Assembly (NCBI GenBank): GCA_045110315.1
Contig: JBGCFY010000004.1
Coordinates: 1 to 48,093, forward strand
Source of the DNA: CALFBG01 sp045110315
GTDB lineage: Bacteria > Bacteroidota > Bacteroidia > Chitinophagales > Saprospiraceae
DNA: 48,093 nucleotides
Direction of reading: 5' to 3'
In this document: positions 24,892 through 32,835 of the stretch, piece by piece
Layout: each line of letters starts with the position of its first letter
How positions within the stretch are numbered: the stretch's first letter is position 1
Notes under the pieces: model-generated
Databases searched by the model: none
What the model was told of the DNA's origin: nothing
What the model saw: only the letters and a program-made list of their open reading frames with translations
Translations under genes and position numbers: made by a program

Positions 24892-26766
24892 ATGAGAAGC
24901 CTCCTAACCCTCTTTTTCGTTATCTTCTCCTTAAGCTTATCCGCACAATTGAGCGAAGCCTGCAAACTTCAATTTGGAACCAACTTGAGCGGACTAGTTG
25001 ATTATGGCACCGAACTTCCATTTGTAGATTTGATGCACAATGCCCGAGAATGGTATACCAAAGACAATGGGAACCCCGCCGATCCTTTTGATTCCGGTCA
25101 CGCCGACGACTTGAGTTATCGACCAGACGGTTATCCAACTCACGTTCCGCAAACCATTGGTAATGCCATCTACGATCAACGCGTAGTCACGATTTGGGCC
25201 ATCACAGATGGCTGGCCCGTTGGAGAATATACGGTGCTGTGGGAAGGTACGGGAGAACTTAGTTTTTGGGGTGGTTACGATAATCTACAACAAACCAATT
25301 CGAATCGCATTACATTTGATTTTCTAAATCCAATTGATAACGTGCTTGAAATGACGATTGTCGCATCGGATATTAACGATCCTATTCATAATATTCGAGT
25401 GTTAATGCCTGGTACGGAAATGACTTATGAGACGGAACCTTTTCATTCCCTTTGGGTAGAAAAAATGTCCATCTTTCCATCAGTTCGTTTCATGGATTGG
25501 GGGACGACGAATAGTTGGGGGCAACCCAATAATGGTTCTTGGGATGATCCGTCGCTTTTTGCTTGGGAAGATCGCGCACAAATGGATCATTATACTTGGG
25601 CGACCAATAAAGGGATTCCTTATGAAATGATGATTAAGTTGCTAAACGATTTTGACCTCGATGGTTGGGTTTGTGTGCCTCACCGAGCCAACGATGAATA
25701 CATACAAGCGATGGCAGAATTGTTTAGAGATAATCTGGAAACGGAGCGCCATTTGACGGTTGAATATAGTAATGAAATATGGAATTGGATTTTTGGACAA
25801 ACCCAGTGGTTGAATAAGTATGGCTGTGAATTACAAAATACTTCTTGGCCGGAGGGCGTGGTGCCTTACGTGCAAAATTGTCTGGATATTTGGTCCACAG
25901 TATTTGAACAAGAGATGGATAGAATTACGCGTGCTGCTGGCGTGCAAGTCTCTTGGCAAGACGTCAGCAACCGAATGGTCAATAATTTAACGACGGGTAG
26001 CTTTGATGCTATTGCACCAACTTTTTATTTTGGGCTAACCGAAGATGGTGATGCTGCGCTGGATAATTTGGGAGAAAATGCAACGGTGACCGATGTTGCT
26101 TTTTACGCTCGTCAGGGAATGGCAGAGACTAAAAATTGGTTGCGCACTCAAAAGGAGGAATTAGCGACGCCATTAGCTGTTCCAATGGTTTTTTACGAAG
26201 GCGGACAACATATTACGGCACATCCATTTGGGGTAGAACCAACTTATGCACAAGCATTATTGGATATACAAAGAGACACCGCGATGTATAATATGTACAA
26301 CGAATGGTTTGACTTTTTAAGAACCTTGCAAGAAGGGGAGGAGCCTTTACAATTAATGAACTTTTCTTTCGTCGCAGGTCGCAGTGCCCGATATGGAAGT
26401 TGGGGGATTCTGGAAACAATGGATCAAGATACGGTCTTAACGCCGGCACCAAAATACGCGGCAATTTTAGCAGCCATTGAAGGCTGTGCGTTGAGTGTTT
26501 CGACCGCTCCATCGATTGAGTTGGCTGAAGCGTATGAAGTGTTCCCAAATCCTACAGATGGTTTCCTAACGATTACCGGCGCGTTAGCGAAAGCTGAAAT
26601 AACCGTGATCAATAATATTGGACAAGTCGTTTTGCATCAACAAGCGGACGGTAACCATACAAAACTAAGTGTTGAAGGATTAGGAGAAGGAATTTACACG
26701 CTTCAAATTAGGAATGGGAAAAAGCAAACGGTTAAAAAGTTGGTCGTGATTCAAAAGCAAAATTGA
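24892..26766 (+). CDS. T9SS-exported clan GH-A-like glycoside hydrolase
   Basis: A 624-residue secreted protein: signal peptide (MRSLLTLFFVIFSLSLSAQ), a ~520-residue body and a C-terminal Por-type sorting domain (about 545-624; YEVFPNPTDGFLTITG, GIYTLQIRNGKKQTVKKLVV). In the body, VEYSNEIWN has the Asn-Glu pair (Glu295) of a clan GH-A acid/base, and MVFYEGGQHI (Glu436) fits the nucleophile 141 residues later at the end of a strand. The N-terminal part (DWGTTNSWGQPN and WATNKGIPYEMMIKL) looks like the start of a TIM barrel. So it is probably a polysaccharide-degrading enzyme anchored or released by T9SS. The substrate cannot be assigned, and the family is one often annotated only as hypothetical. 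Reads as a single-gene unit. Confidence 0.75.
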   Translation: MRSLLTLFFVIFSLSLSAQLSEACKLQFGTNLSGLVDYGTELPFVDLMHNAREWYTKDNGNPADPFDSGHADDLSYRPDGYPTHVPQTIGNAIYDQRVVTIWAITDGWPVGEYTVLWEGTGELSFWGGYDNLQQTNSNRITFDFLNPIDNVLEMTIVASDINDPIHNIRVLMPGTEMTYETEPFHSLWVEKMSIFPSVRFMDWGTTNSWGQPNNGSWDDPSLFAWEDRAQMDHYTWATNKGIPYEMMIKLLNDFDLDGWVCVPHRANDEYIQAMAELFRDNLETERHLTVEYSNEIWNWIFGQTQWLNKYGCELQNTSWPEGVVPYVQNCLDIWSTVFEQEMDRITRAAGVQVSWQDVSNRMVNNLTTGSFDAIAPTFYFGLTEDGDAALDNLGENATVTDVAFYARQGMAETKNWLRTQKEELATPLAVPMVFYEGGQHITAHPFGVEPTYAQALLDIQRDTAMYNMYNEWFDFLRTLQEGEEPLQLMNFSFVAGRSARYGSWGILETMDQDTVLTPAPKYAAILAAIEGCALSVSTAPSIELAEAYEVFPNPTDGFLTITGALAKAEITVINNIGQVVLHQQADGNHTKLSVEGLGEGIYTLQIRNGKKQTVKKLVVIQKQN

Positions 26767-27071
26767 TTAATTAAACTAACTTATGTTACAATGTACTTAG
26801 TACTTAGCGCTTTGTAAGTCAAGCTTACGAGAGTGTCCTGTGATTGTTGTATTCCTCTTTGCTGATAAGAGGATTTATCGCTGGTGCGATTAGAATTTAT
26901 AAATTCGAAATGATCCGTTCCATTTTCTTTTCATCCATAATTAATTACAAATGCTTTTCCATCGAGTAGATTAAAGTAGATTAAAGCAGTTGAATTTTTA
27001 TTTTATCAATCGCTCTAAAAACAAAAAAGCCAAGTCTCACGACTTGGCTTACTGCGCTGATAACCAGCTTG
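26767..27071. other. 305-bp spacer between GH-like gene and tRNA-Leu
   Basis: Contains the tRNA terminator at 27023-27050, a CTTAGTACTTA motif at 26796-26806, a small 6-bp hairpin at 26854-26872 and a short tandem duplication (TAGATTAAAG twice) near 26970-26990. No gene seen. Confidence 0.5.
27023..27050 (-). terminator. Intrinsic terminator after tRNA-Leu
   Basis: A perfect 10-bp stem (27027-27036 with 27041-27050, AAGCCAAGTC arms) and 4-nt loop. On the - strand it runs into a T-tract (27028-27023), just downstream of the tRNA-Leu 3' end. Confidence 0.8.
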
Positions 27072-27155
27072 TACCCGAGGCGGGACTTGAACCCGCACGC
27101 CCCGAAGAGCACAGGATTTTAAGTCCGGCGTGTCTACCAATTCCACCACTCGGGC
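27072..27155 (-). tRNA. tRNA-Leu (anticodon UAA)
   Basis: An 84-nt class II tRNA. The acceptor arm is GCCCGAG paired with CTCGGGT (one G-U at the first pair), then discriminator A. The D region reads TGGTGGAATTGGTAGACACG, the anticodon loop ACTTAAAAT gives UAA, a long variable arm follows, and the T loop GGTTCAAGTCC is intact. No CCA is encoded. It lies downstream of tRNA-Gly, with a terminator between them and another after it. Confidence 0.95.
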
Positions 27156-27188
27156 ATCCTGTTTAGAAGTAAAAATTACTTCTGGATG

Positions 27189-27214
27189 AAAAAAGCCTTC
27201 ATCAGAAGGCTTTT
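27189..27214 (-). terminator. Intrinsic terminator between tRNA-Gly and tRNA-Leu
   Basis: A perfect 10-bp stem AAAAGCCTTC/GAAGGCTTTT with a 4-nt loop (27191-27200 and 27205-27214), flanked by an A-run that becomes a T-run on the - strand. It may attenuate transcription from tRNA-Gly into tRNA-Leu. Confidence 0.7.
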
Positions 27215-27216
27215 AG

Positions 27217-27289
<73 letters not shown>

Positions 27290-27336
27290 TTATATCTTAT
27301 GTTAAATTTATATTGCTTTTCCTTTGTAAAGCGATG

Positions 27337-27369
27337 CAAATATACAAGAAAGAAAACTAAAAAGTCAAA
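27337..27369 (-). promoter_or_regulatory. Promoter-like element for the tRNA genes
   Basis: On the - strand TATATTTG (27344-27337) fits the Bacteroidota -7 TAnnTTTG. A TTTG (27369-27366) lies 21 bp upstream as a -33 element. It is about 48 bp before the mature tRNA-Gly 5' end. Confidence 0.5.
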
Positions 27370-27410
27370 TAACTTGATAAGAATTTTTAATCTTTTTTTT
27401 ACCGCTTAAA

Positions 27411-28058
27411 TTACAAGGTCCATTGGTGTTGATAATCAAACAAATAGCTCGGTCCTAAGCTTACTAAGATGAGGCTAGCTTTTTGTTTTTGGCAAACTTC
27501 TTTGATCAATGCTGAGGCTAAAGCAATGTTTTTTTCATCTAAATGACTAAACGGTTCATCTAAAAGGAGGTATTCGAAGTCTTGACACAAGGCACGAATG
27601 ATCGCCACTCGTTGCGCTTGTCCATAAGAGAGCGTTTCGCTAGCTTGGTCCAATAATGGCGTAATGCCTAAACGTTCCGCCATCGCCTCAATTTCAGGCA
27701 TGGTTACTTTGTTCTGAAGCTGTGCATTGAGGAGAATGTTTTCGCGTGCACTTAATTTTGGAAAAAGCCGAAGGTCTTGAAAAACAATGGCTATTTTATC
27801 TCGCCGGTACTGGGACCAAGCTTGACGACTGAACTGCTTACTATCTTTTTCATCAATGAGAAACTGACCTTCAAAATCAGAGCGTAAACCGTAGAGTAAA
27901 TGGATAAAAGTGGATTTTCCTCGCCCCGACGCTGCCGTTATGAGGTAGTGATCGGGCGTTTTAAACTGTAACGTTTTATCCCAAACTTGAGAGCTGCCAT
28001 CCAATCCATCTTTGAGTAAAGGGAGCGGCTTGATGTTTTTTAAAGTAAGCATATGCAA
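27411..28058 (-). CDS. ABC transporter ATP-binding protein (LolD/FtsE-like)
   Basis: A 215-residue ATPase. Walker A is SGRGKST (44-50), Q-loop VFQDLRLFP (92-100), signature LSYGQ (143-147), Walker B YLLLDEPF (163-170) followed by the D-loop SHLDEKN. The H-loop position near VSLGPSYLF lacks an obvious His (Ser/Leu instead), which would weaken or alter ATP hydrolysis if real. The size and the SxREN segment (LSARENILL) resemble the LolD/MacB type. No permease gene is adjacent; the upstream neighbour is a DUF4836 lipoprotein, 133 bp away beyond a terminator. The substrate is unknown. Confidence 0.85.
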   Translation of the reverse strand: MHMLTLKNIKPLPLLKDGLDGSSQVWDKTLQFKTPDHYLITAASGRGKSTFIHLLYGLRSDFEGQFLIDEKDSKQFSRQAWSQYRRDKIAIVFQDLRLFPKLSARENILLNAQLQNKVTMPEIEAMAERLGITPLLDQASETLSYGQAQRVAIIRALCQDFEYLLLDEPFSHLDEKNIALASALIKEVCQKQKASLILVSLGPSYLFDYQHQWTL

Positions 28059-28123
28059 AGGTTATAAGGTTACTTAGTACTTAATTTGCGAAGCTACAAA
28101 AAAATCAAAGCTCACAAAATAAA

Positions 28124-28157
28124 GATGACCTAAGTCTTTCTTAAAACTTAGGTCATC
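28124..28157 (-). terminator. Terminator after the DUF4836 gene
   Basis: A perfect 12-bp stem GATGACCTAAGT with its complement (28124-28135, 28146-28157) and 10-nt loop, followed on the - strand by a T-rich tract. It sits 35 bp past the lipoprotein stop codon. Confidence 0.75.
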
Positions 28158-28191
28158 AAGACTGCATGGCACAGTTTATAAAATTTGGTGT

Positions 28192-29766
28192 TTACATTGT
28201 CTTATTCAAATCTAGATCAAGTTGAAATTGATCATTCTTATAAGCTTCATTCAAATATTGCAAGAAGCTTTTCAAACTATTGTTGTTCTTGTCGACCATA
28301 TTCAAATTGAAATTAGCCGCTTTCCGCGTTGCATCGAATTTAATATTTTCAATTTTTTCATTCCACACGGATGGTGAGAATTTACCCATCGCAAAAACAT
28401 CCATGATTCCACTAGCAATATAACCACTCATATCGCTTAATCTTTTCTTGCTAATCCGTTCTGCCTGAGGTAGTTCACCTTCTCGTAGTTGGTTTAATAA
28501 AGCCTCGTTTCCAGTAATAAACAGCATTTTATCTTTGATTAACAATTTCCCTGAATCGAAGGAAATATCTATGTTGCCTTGTTTCCCCGATCTAAACTTA
28601 TCCATGTTGATTAAGTAGGTTTGCTCGTCTATTTTTTCAATCATTTCGTATTGAATCGCTACACCTAAAGCTTTTCTCAATAGCGCTTCGTCCGCAATCG
28701 GTGCGATAAAAATGGATTTATCGATTTCTTTTGAATCTGCTTGTTTACCATAGCCCGCAAAGATGAGATCGCCTTCTAGAATACTCGTCAACTCAGAGGT
28801 ATTGATACCGTATTGTCGCAAGTTTCGATCTATCATCGATTTGCTGAGGCTTTGCTCCGATAAAACTTGGTTCAATCCTTTCCAATCTAAGGCTGCAGTC
28901 GTCACTAAAACTAAATCTTTGCTCGGAATAAAAGGAGAAAAATCAGTTTTAACTTTATCCTTGAATAAAAGGTCAACATCTTTGGTCAAGCCTTTCTTTA
29001 GCTTAAAGTCAGATTTACCGACAACGCTACCTTTTTCAAAGTCAATATAACTAAGAATCGAGTTATCTTTCAAATCACTTTCTGAGATGTTGATCATTCC
29101 GGCCATCATGACAACTTGAGGATTACTTGCTAAACTCGTAGAGTTAGTCCAGTTGGTAATATCGTGACCACTCGCTAAATGTGCTTTCAAATCAGCGTTG
29201 CCCGCAATGGAAGTTTCCTGCGTCGTAGCAAAGATTTTTTTCGCCCAGGCTTTTGAGTCTCCATTATAAATGCTGCTTTTACCAATGAGCACGTTTTTAT
29301 CATTCCAAGCAAAGACGATGTTTCCTTTTTGCAAACTTAACTTGCCGTTGGGAAAATCTTCTATGTTGGTGGCAGCATTAAGGAAGGCATCCAATTTCGA
29401 TTTGTCTTTTATCGAAGCGATTGCGTAGGTAAATGTTTCTCCCATAACCTCTGAGCTAATGTGGGTATTGATATAAATGTTTTTGTCTAAATCAATTCCC
29501 GACTCCGTTGGATCTTTTAGAATCGCAGCAAAGCTAGGGTCCGTTTCGGCTACTCTTTTGAGAATATTTTGATAAAGTTCTTGTTGTTGGAAGCTTTTAA
29601 AATCCGCTTTTTCCATCAATTGATTAGGATGGAAGGCCGTTACAGAGTTCACTTCTGCGGGTACGGTGACGAGGGCGTCTTCTTTAAACGTTACGTCATT
29701 TTTGCAGGCGCTTAAGAATAAAAGACAAGCGAATAAATAGAAGGAGGCAATTTTTATCGTTTTCAT
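28192..29766 (-). CDS. DUF4836-family lipoprotein
   Basis: A 524-residue lipoprotein. The signal ends in a lipobox (LFLSACKN, lipidated Cys21). The mature protein begins with the family-typical ALVTVPAEVNSVTAFHPNQLMEKADFKS, and resembles DUF4836 over most of its length in beta/alpha repeats (QKGNIVFAWNDKNVLIGKSS, GNEALLNQLREGE). Such proteins are widespread in Bacteroidota and sit at the cell envelope; their function is undefined. The gene is monocistronic by appearance: a 485-bp spacer upstream and a strong terminator downstream. The family name is from memory of its N-terminal pattern. Confidence 0.75.
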   Translation of the reverse strand: MKTIKIASFYLFACLLFLSACKNDVTFKEDALVTVPAEVNSVTAFHPNQLMEKADFKSFQQQELYQNILKRVAETDPSFAAILKDPTESGIDLDKNIYINTHISSEVMGETFTYAIASIKDKSKLDAFLNAATNIEDFPNGKLSLQKGNIVFAWNDKNVLIGKSSIYNGDSKAWAKKIFATTQETSIAGNADLKAHLASGHDITNWTNSTSLASNPQVVMMAGMINISESDLKDNSILSYIDFEKGSVVGKSDFKLKKGLTKDVDLLFKDKVKTDFSPFIPSKDLVLVTTAALDWKGLNQVLSEQSLSKSMIDRNLRQYGINTSELTSILEGDLIFAGYGKQADSKEIDKSIFIAPIADEALLRKALGVAIQYEMIEKIDEQTYLINMDKFRSGKQGNIDISFDSGKLLIKDKMLFITGNEALLNQLREGELPQAERISKKRLSDMSGYIASGIMDVFAMGKFSPSVWNEKIENIKFDATRKAANFNLNMVDKNNNSLKSFLQYLNEAYKNDQFQLDLDLNKTM

Positions 29767-30251
29767 GATAATTTAATTTGCTAATGTTTTTAGTTAGAAG
29801 TTATTTGAAAATGTACAGCGTTGAAACGTTGAAATAGGGTTTATCGTTGCTCCAAGCACTTACAATTACTATAAATTAGAAAAATAATGTGGAAAGGCGG
29901 AAGACGTTGAACTACTTATGTTTTGGTTTGAAAGAAAACTAAAGCTTTCATTTCCGCAACAAATGTAATTAAATTATCTACTAAGGTCTAGCTTCTTGGA
30001 TAAACAAGGATGATTATTCGACTTTGTAGGTCAAAAGCTTGATGAAAGGGTAGTGCAGGGCAAAGGTATTGGAGCAAGCTGAGGTTAGTATCGTCGCCAA
30101 ACCATTGAATATAGATATCATACTACGATCTGCATTGGTCATAGCTTCCCAAAGAAGGAATAAGATACAACAAGGCGCAACTTAATGACAGGACAACATT
30201 GGAAAACGACGGTTGGGTTGAACTATTTTAAAACAACTGCATTAAAAAGTA
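29767..30251. other. 485-bp spacer
   Basis: Upstream region of the DUF4836 gene and 3' side of a GT2 gene. A right-end-like copy of the MITE terminal repeat (TATTTTAAAACAACT) lies near 30223-30237. No gene is visible. Confidence 0.5.
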
Positions 30252-31451
30252 TTAAGCTCTCTTCGCTTTTTCCCAGACAACGGACTGATTATCATTTATA
30301 ATTCTCCCAAAACCGCGATATACGGCATAATTCATCACGCAGAAATAGTAAGGAATAAAGAAGGCCTTGAATTTGATGGCTTTTTTCTCCAATAAGTATC
30401 CAATCAGTGCAAAACCGTAAAATAAGATCTGACCAATCAATAAAAACTGAAAAAGGGCAGCGCCACTCAACGCAAGAATGATGCTTGAGATCAACATAAT
30501 GGGCAAAGCCATCGGAGCTAAAGTCCAACGCAAAACACGGTGAGAAATGTACTGAAAACTCAAGACACCATATTTAAAAGGATTGAGTAAAGGCGTTAAA
30601 CGAGCAATGGCTTGCAAACCACCCGCCGCAATTCTGATTTTTCGTTTTAATTCTTCCTTGACGGAGGCAGAAGAACCTTCCGCAGCAATGGCTTCTGGTT
30701 CGTATACGACTTTGTAGCCCTGCTGAGCAATGCGCAAAGTCATGTAGAAGTCTTCGATGATCGTATCTTGTGGAACGGCTTCGTAGAGTTCGGTACGCAG
30801 TGAAAACAATTCTCCCGCCGCACCAACTACCGAATACAATTCGGAATCCCATCGTTTTAAGGTAGATTCATATTTCCAATAAAATCCTTCTCCCGCCGCG
30901 TTAGCCGCATCTTTTTCATTCATGTTAACGCGCTTTTCTCCTGCGACCGCACCTACTTTTGGGTTTTGGTAATGACGAGCAATGTTGAGAATGGCGTCCG
31001 AGTTAACGACGGTATTGGCATCTGTAAAAACGACGATCGGAGTATCAATGTATTCCATAATTCGTTCTACCGCCGCAATTTTACCGCGTCGAGCCGATTC
31101 GTGAAAAAGTCGAGATTTTATACCGTGTGGAATAGGGAAATTCTTGATGAGATCGGGCGTAGCATCATCTGAGCCATCCGTGACGTACAAAAATTGAAGT
31201 TTACCCTTTGGATATTTTAACGCAAGTGAATTTTTAATTTTATCCTCAATCCAGTCCTGTTCGTTGTAAGCAGCTACCACAAAAGTCACTTCTGGCAACT
31301 TATCTTCCTGAATGCTTGGTGCTTGTATTTTTCCAAATATCATGCGTTTAACCTTGATTATCAGCCATAAAACGAGCCCGTAAGCTACGTATGCATACAC
31401 AACGATGAAAAAGCAGATCCAAAAAATCAATTTTAATGTTACTAATACCAT
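30252..31451 (-). CDS. Membrane glycosyltransferase, family GT2 (BcsA/HAS-like)
   Basis: A 399-residue enzyme. One N-terminal membrane helix (~5-30), a GT-A domain (EVTFVVAAYNEQDWIEDKI, YVTDGSDDAT, VFTDANTVV with a DxN metal site, acceptor-side TIIEDFYMTLRIAQQGYKV), and three or more C-terminal helices (~295-385). A QxxRW motif is not seen; the KRKIRIAAGGLQA segment stands in its place. It probably transfers a nucleotide-activated sugar to a polysaccharide or lipid at the inner membrane. It runs divergently from the exopolysaccharide cluster across a 910-bp spacer and may serve the same product. Confidence 0.85.
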   Translation of the reverse strand: MVLVTLKLIFWICFFIVVYAYVAYGLVLWLIIKVKRMIFGKIQAPSIQEDKLPEVTFVVAAYNEQDWIEDKIKNSLALKYPKGKLQFLYVTDGSDDATPDLIKNFPIPHGIKSRLFHESARRGKIAAVERIMEYIDTPIVVFTDANTVVNSDAILNIARHYQNPKVGAVAGEKRVNMNEKDAANAAGEGFYWKYESTLKRWDSELYSVVGAAGELFSLRTELYEAVPQDTIIEDFYMTLRIAQQGYKVVYEPEAIAAEGSSASVKEELKRKIRIAAGGLQAIARLTPLLNPFKYGVLSFQYISHRVLRWTLAPMALPIMLISSIILALSGAALFQFLLIGQILFYGFALIGYLLEKKAIKFKAFFIPYYFCVMNYAVYRGFGRIINDNQSVVWEKAKRA

Positions 31452-31711
31452 AATTCGTAGTCTAAATAGGTGTGTACAAAACGGGGCGGCTCAAAGTTAA
31501 ATTTATCTGCTCAAAAAACAGTTATTAACGGTATTAAAAGTTAAAATTGTGCCAGTTTTGCTAACACCTATATTATTTCCCAAAAGAGGGGGGAGAAAGT
31601 TGTGGTAAAATGAGCGAAAGTCTAGGAACAATAAGGGTTCAGCCGCTTAACCTATGGAGGATTTACCCTATATTGAAATGTTAAAAATTGTAGGAAATGT
31701 AAAGAATATTA

Positions 31712-31719
31712 TATCTTTG
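31712..31719 (+). promoter_or_regulatory. TAnnTTTG -7 element in the exopolysaccharide leader
   Basis: TATCTTTG with ATTG 21 bp upstream (31687-31690). If used, the leader before the response regulator would be about 640 nt. Confidence 0.45.
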
Positions 31720-31983
31720 CTGTATATCAATTTAAATAATCTTGTTCAGTGGTTTTAAATGCTAGTAATCAACTGTTTAAATCCTGAAATAATTAGAATA
31801 AGAAAATATTTCATACGATAATTACCTTTTTTAGGGTATGCATTAGACCAAACAATGTCGTAACTTTGATTTTTGAAGTTATAGAAAAGGAAAGAATATC
31901 ATTGTTATATAATGCTCACCCCAATATTATATTTATTAACAAAAATAACTAAATGATAAAAATTTAACTTTAAAGAAAGAAAC

Positions 31984-32106
31984 AGAGAAGTCTCATGAAC
32001 ATAAAAATTGAGTATTCAATTCCCATATACTCAAATTACCCTCAAACCCTCGTTTGTTATCCCTCAAACCTTAGGTCAATTTACCGATCTAAACAACCGA
32101 CTTCTC
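31984..32106 (+). other. Nested stem structure in the leader
   Basis: An outer perfect 8-bp pairing (31984-31991 with 32099-32106), an inner perfect 8-bp hairpin (32008-32015 with 32027-32034, TTGAGTAT arms) and a small CAAAC/GTTTG hairpin. It could fold as one leader RNA domain. Confidence 0.3.
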
Positions 32107-32361
32107 AAGATTGAATTTCATTTTGCTTTTCCTCCCGATTAATTATTTGGATTAGCTGTATTTGAATATTACCCTACAGAAAATAAATCTATCGTTAGAT
32201 TTATAGGAAAGATGCAATTGATAAGCGCTTCTCTTTTGATGCCTTAGCTATAATTGAGTTCAATATTATTCCAAGTAAACAATGAAGTATGATTTGAAAT
32301 TTCTCCCCGTGCGAAATTTTGTAATTAGCTGTTTAACTAGATAATAATTGTAAAAAATCTT

Positions 32362-32757
32362 ATGGAACGAAAAAGCATTTTGGTCATTGAGGATCACGCC
32401 AGCATCAGACTATTATTAAGTAAATTCTTGGAAAAAACGTACGACGTTGTTACCAAAAGAGACGGAATGGACGGTTTAACTTGGCTCAGCCAAGGTAATT
32501 TACCAGACCTTATCATTTTGGATATGAGTATGCCGAGATTAAGTGGGGTTGAATTTCTAACCAATATTCGTAGTAGTGGTTTCTTTAAAGATTTGCCTGT
32601 AATTGTTGTATCCGCCGAAGAAGGCAAAGGACTCGTTGAACAATGTCATCAGTTAGGTATTAAAGGTTTTATAAACAAACCATTCAACCCAATTGAATTA
32701 CATGATAAAATAGCCCAAATATTATTACCAAAGAGAAAATCAATTAGCAATTCGTAG
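32362..32757 (+). CDS. Single-domain response regulator (receiver)
   Basis: A 131-residue CheY-like receiver with no output domain. The acidic pocket is VIEDH near residue 10, the phospho-acceptor is Asp54 in LIILDMSMPRLSG, the switch Ser is in VVSAEE, and Lys106 is in INKPFNP. All key residues are present, so it should be phosphorylated. The next gene, 78 bp downstream, carries a degenerate receiver fused to a sugar-phosphate transferase, suggesting this regulator controls exopolysaccharide initiation by protein contact rather than by DNA binding (inference). No kinase is adjacent. Confidence 0.9.
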   Translation: MERKSILVIEDHASIRLLLSKFLEKTYDVVTKRDGMDGLTWLSQGNLPDLIILDMSMPRLSGVEFLTNIRSSGFFKDLPVIVVSAEEGKGLVEQCHQLGIKGFINKPFNPIELHDKIAQILLPKRKSISNS

Positions 32758-32835
32758 TCGCTACCATTGCTAATTAAGAAAGAATCACAAACATTTAACC
32801 AACAAAATAAAATAGGCGTACCAAAACTTACAAAT

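Larger units (their letters stand above)
31452..32361. other. 910-bp noncoding region upstream of the exopolysaccharide cluster
   Basis: Two TAnnTTTG elements point into the cluster: TATCTTTG at 31712-31719 (with an ATTG 21 bp upstream) and TAACTTTG at 31861-31868. An 8-bp stem GAGAAGTC/GACTTCTC (31984-31991, 32099-32106) encloses a second 8-bp stem (32008-32015, 32027-32034). A repeated CCTCAAACC occurs near 32040-32070. No gene is convincing; the ATG frame at 31995 (39 codons) looks spurious. The region could be a long 5' leader or contain a small RNA. Confidence 0.5.

Noticed and set aside
31995..32114. 39-codon ORF in the exopolysaccharide leader
   Set aside because: Its composition looks random (many Ser, Tyr, Gln, Pro) and it overlaps the stem structures.
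32767..32835. Upstream TTG start for the sugar transferase
   Set aside because: The extra 23 residues (KKESQTFNQQNK and so on) are low-complexity AT-rich leader, and the ATG at 32836 begins a sensible protein.
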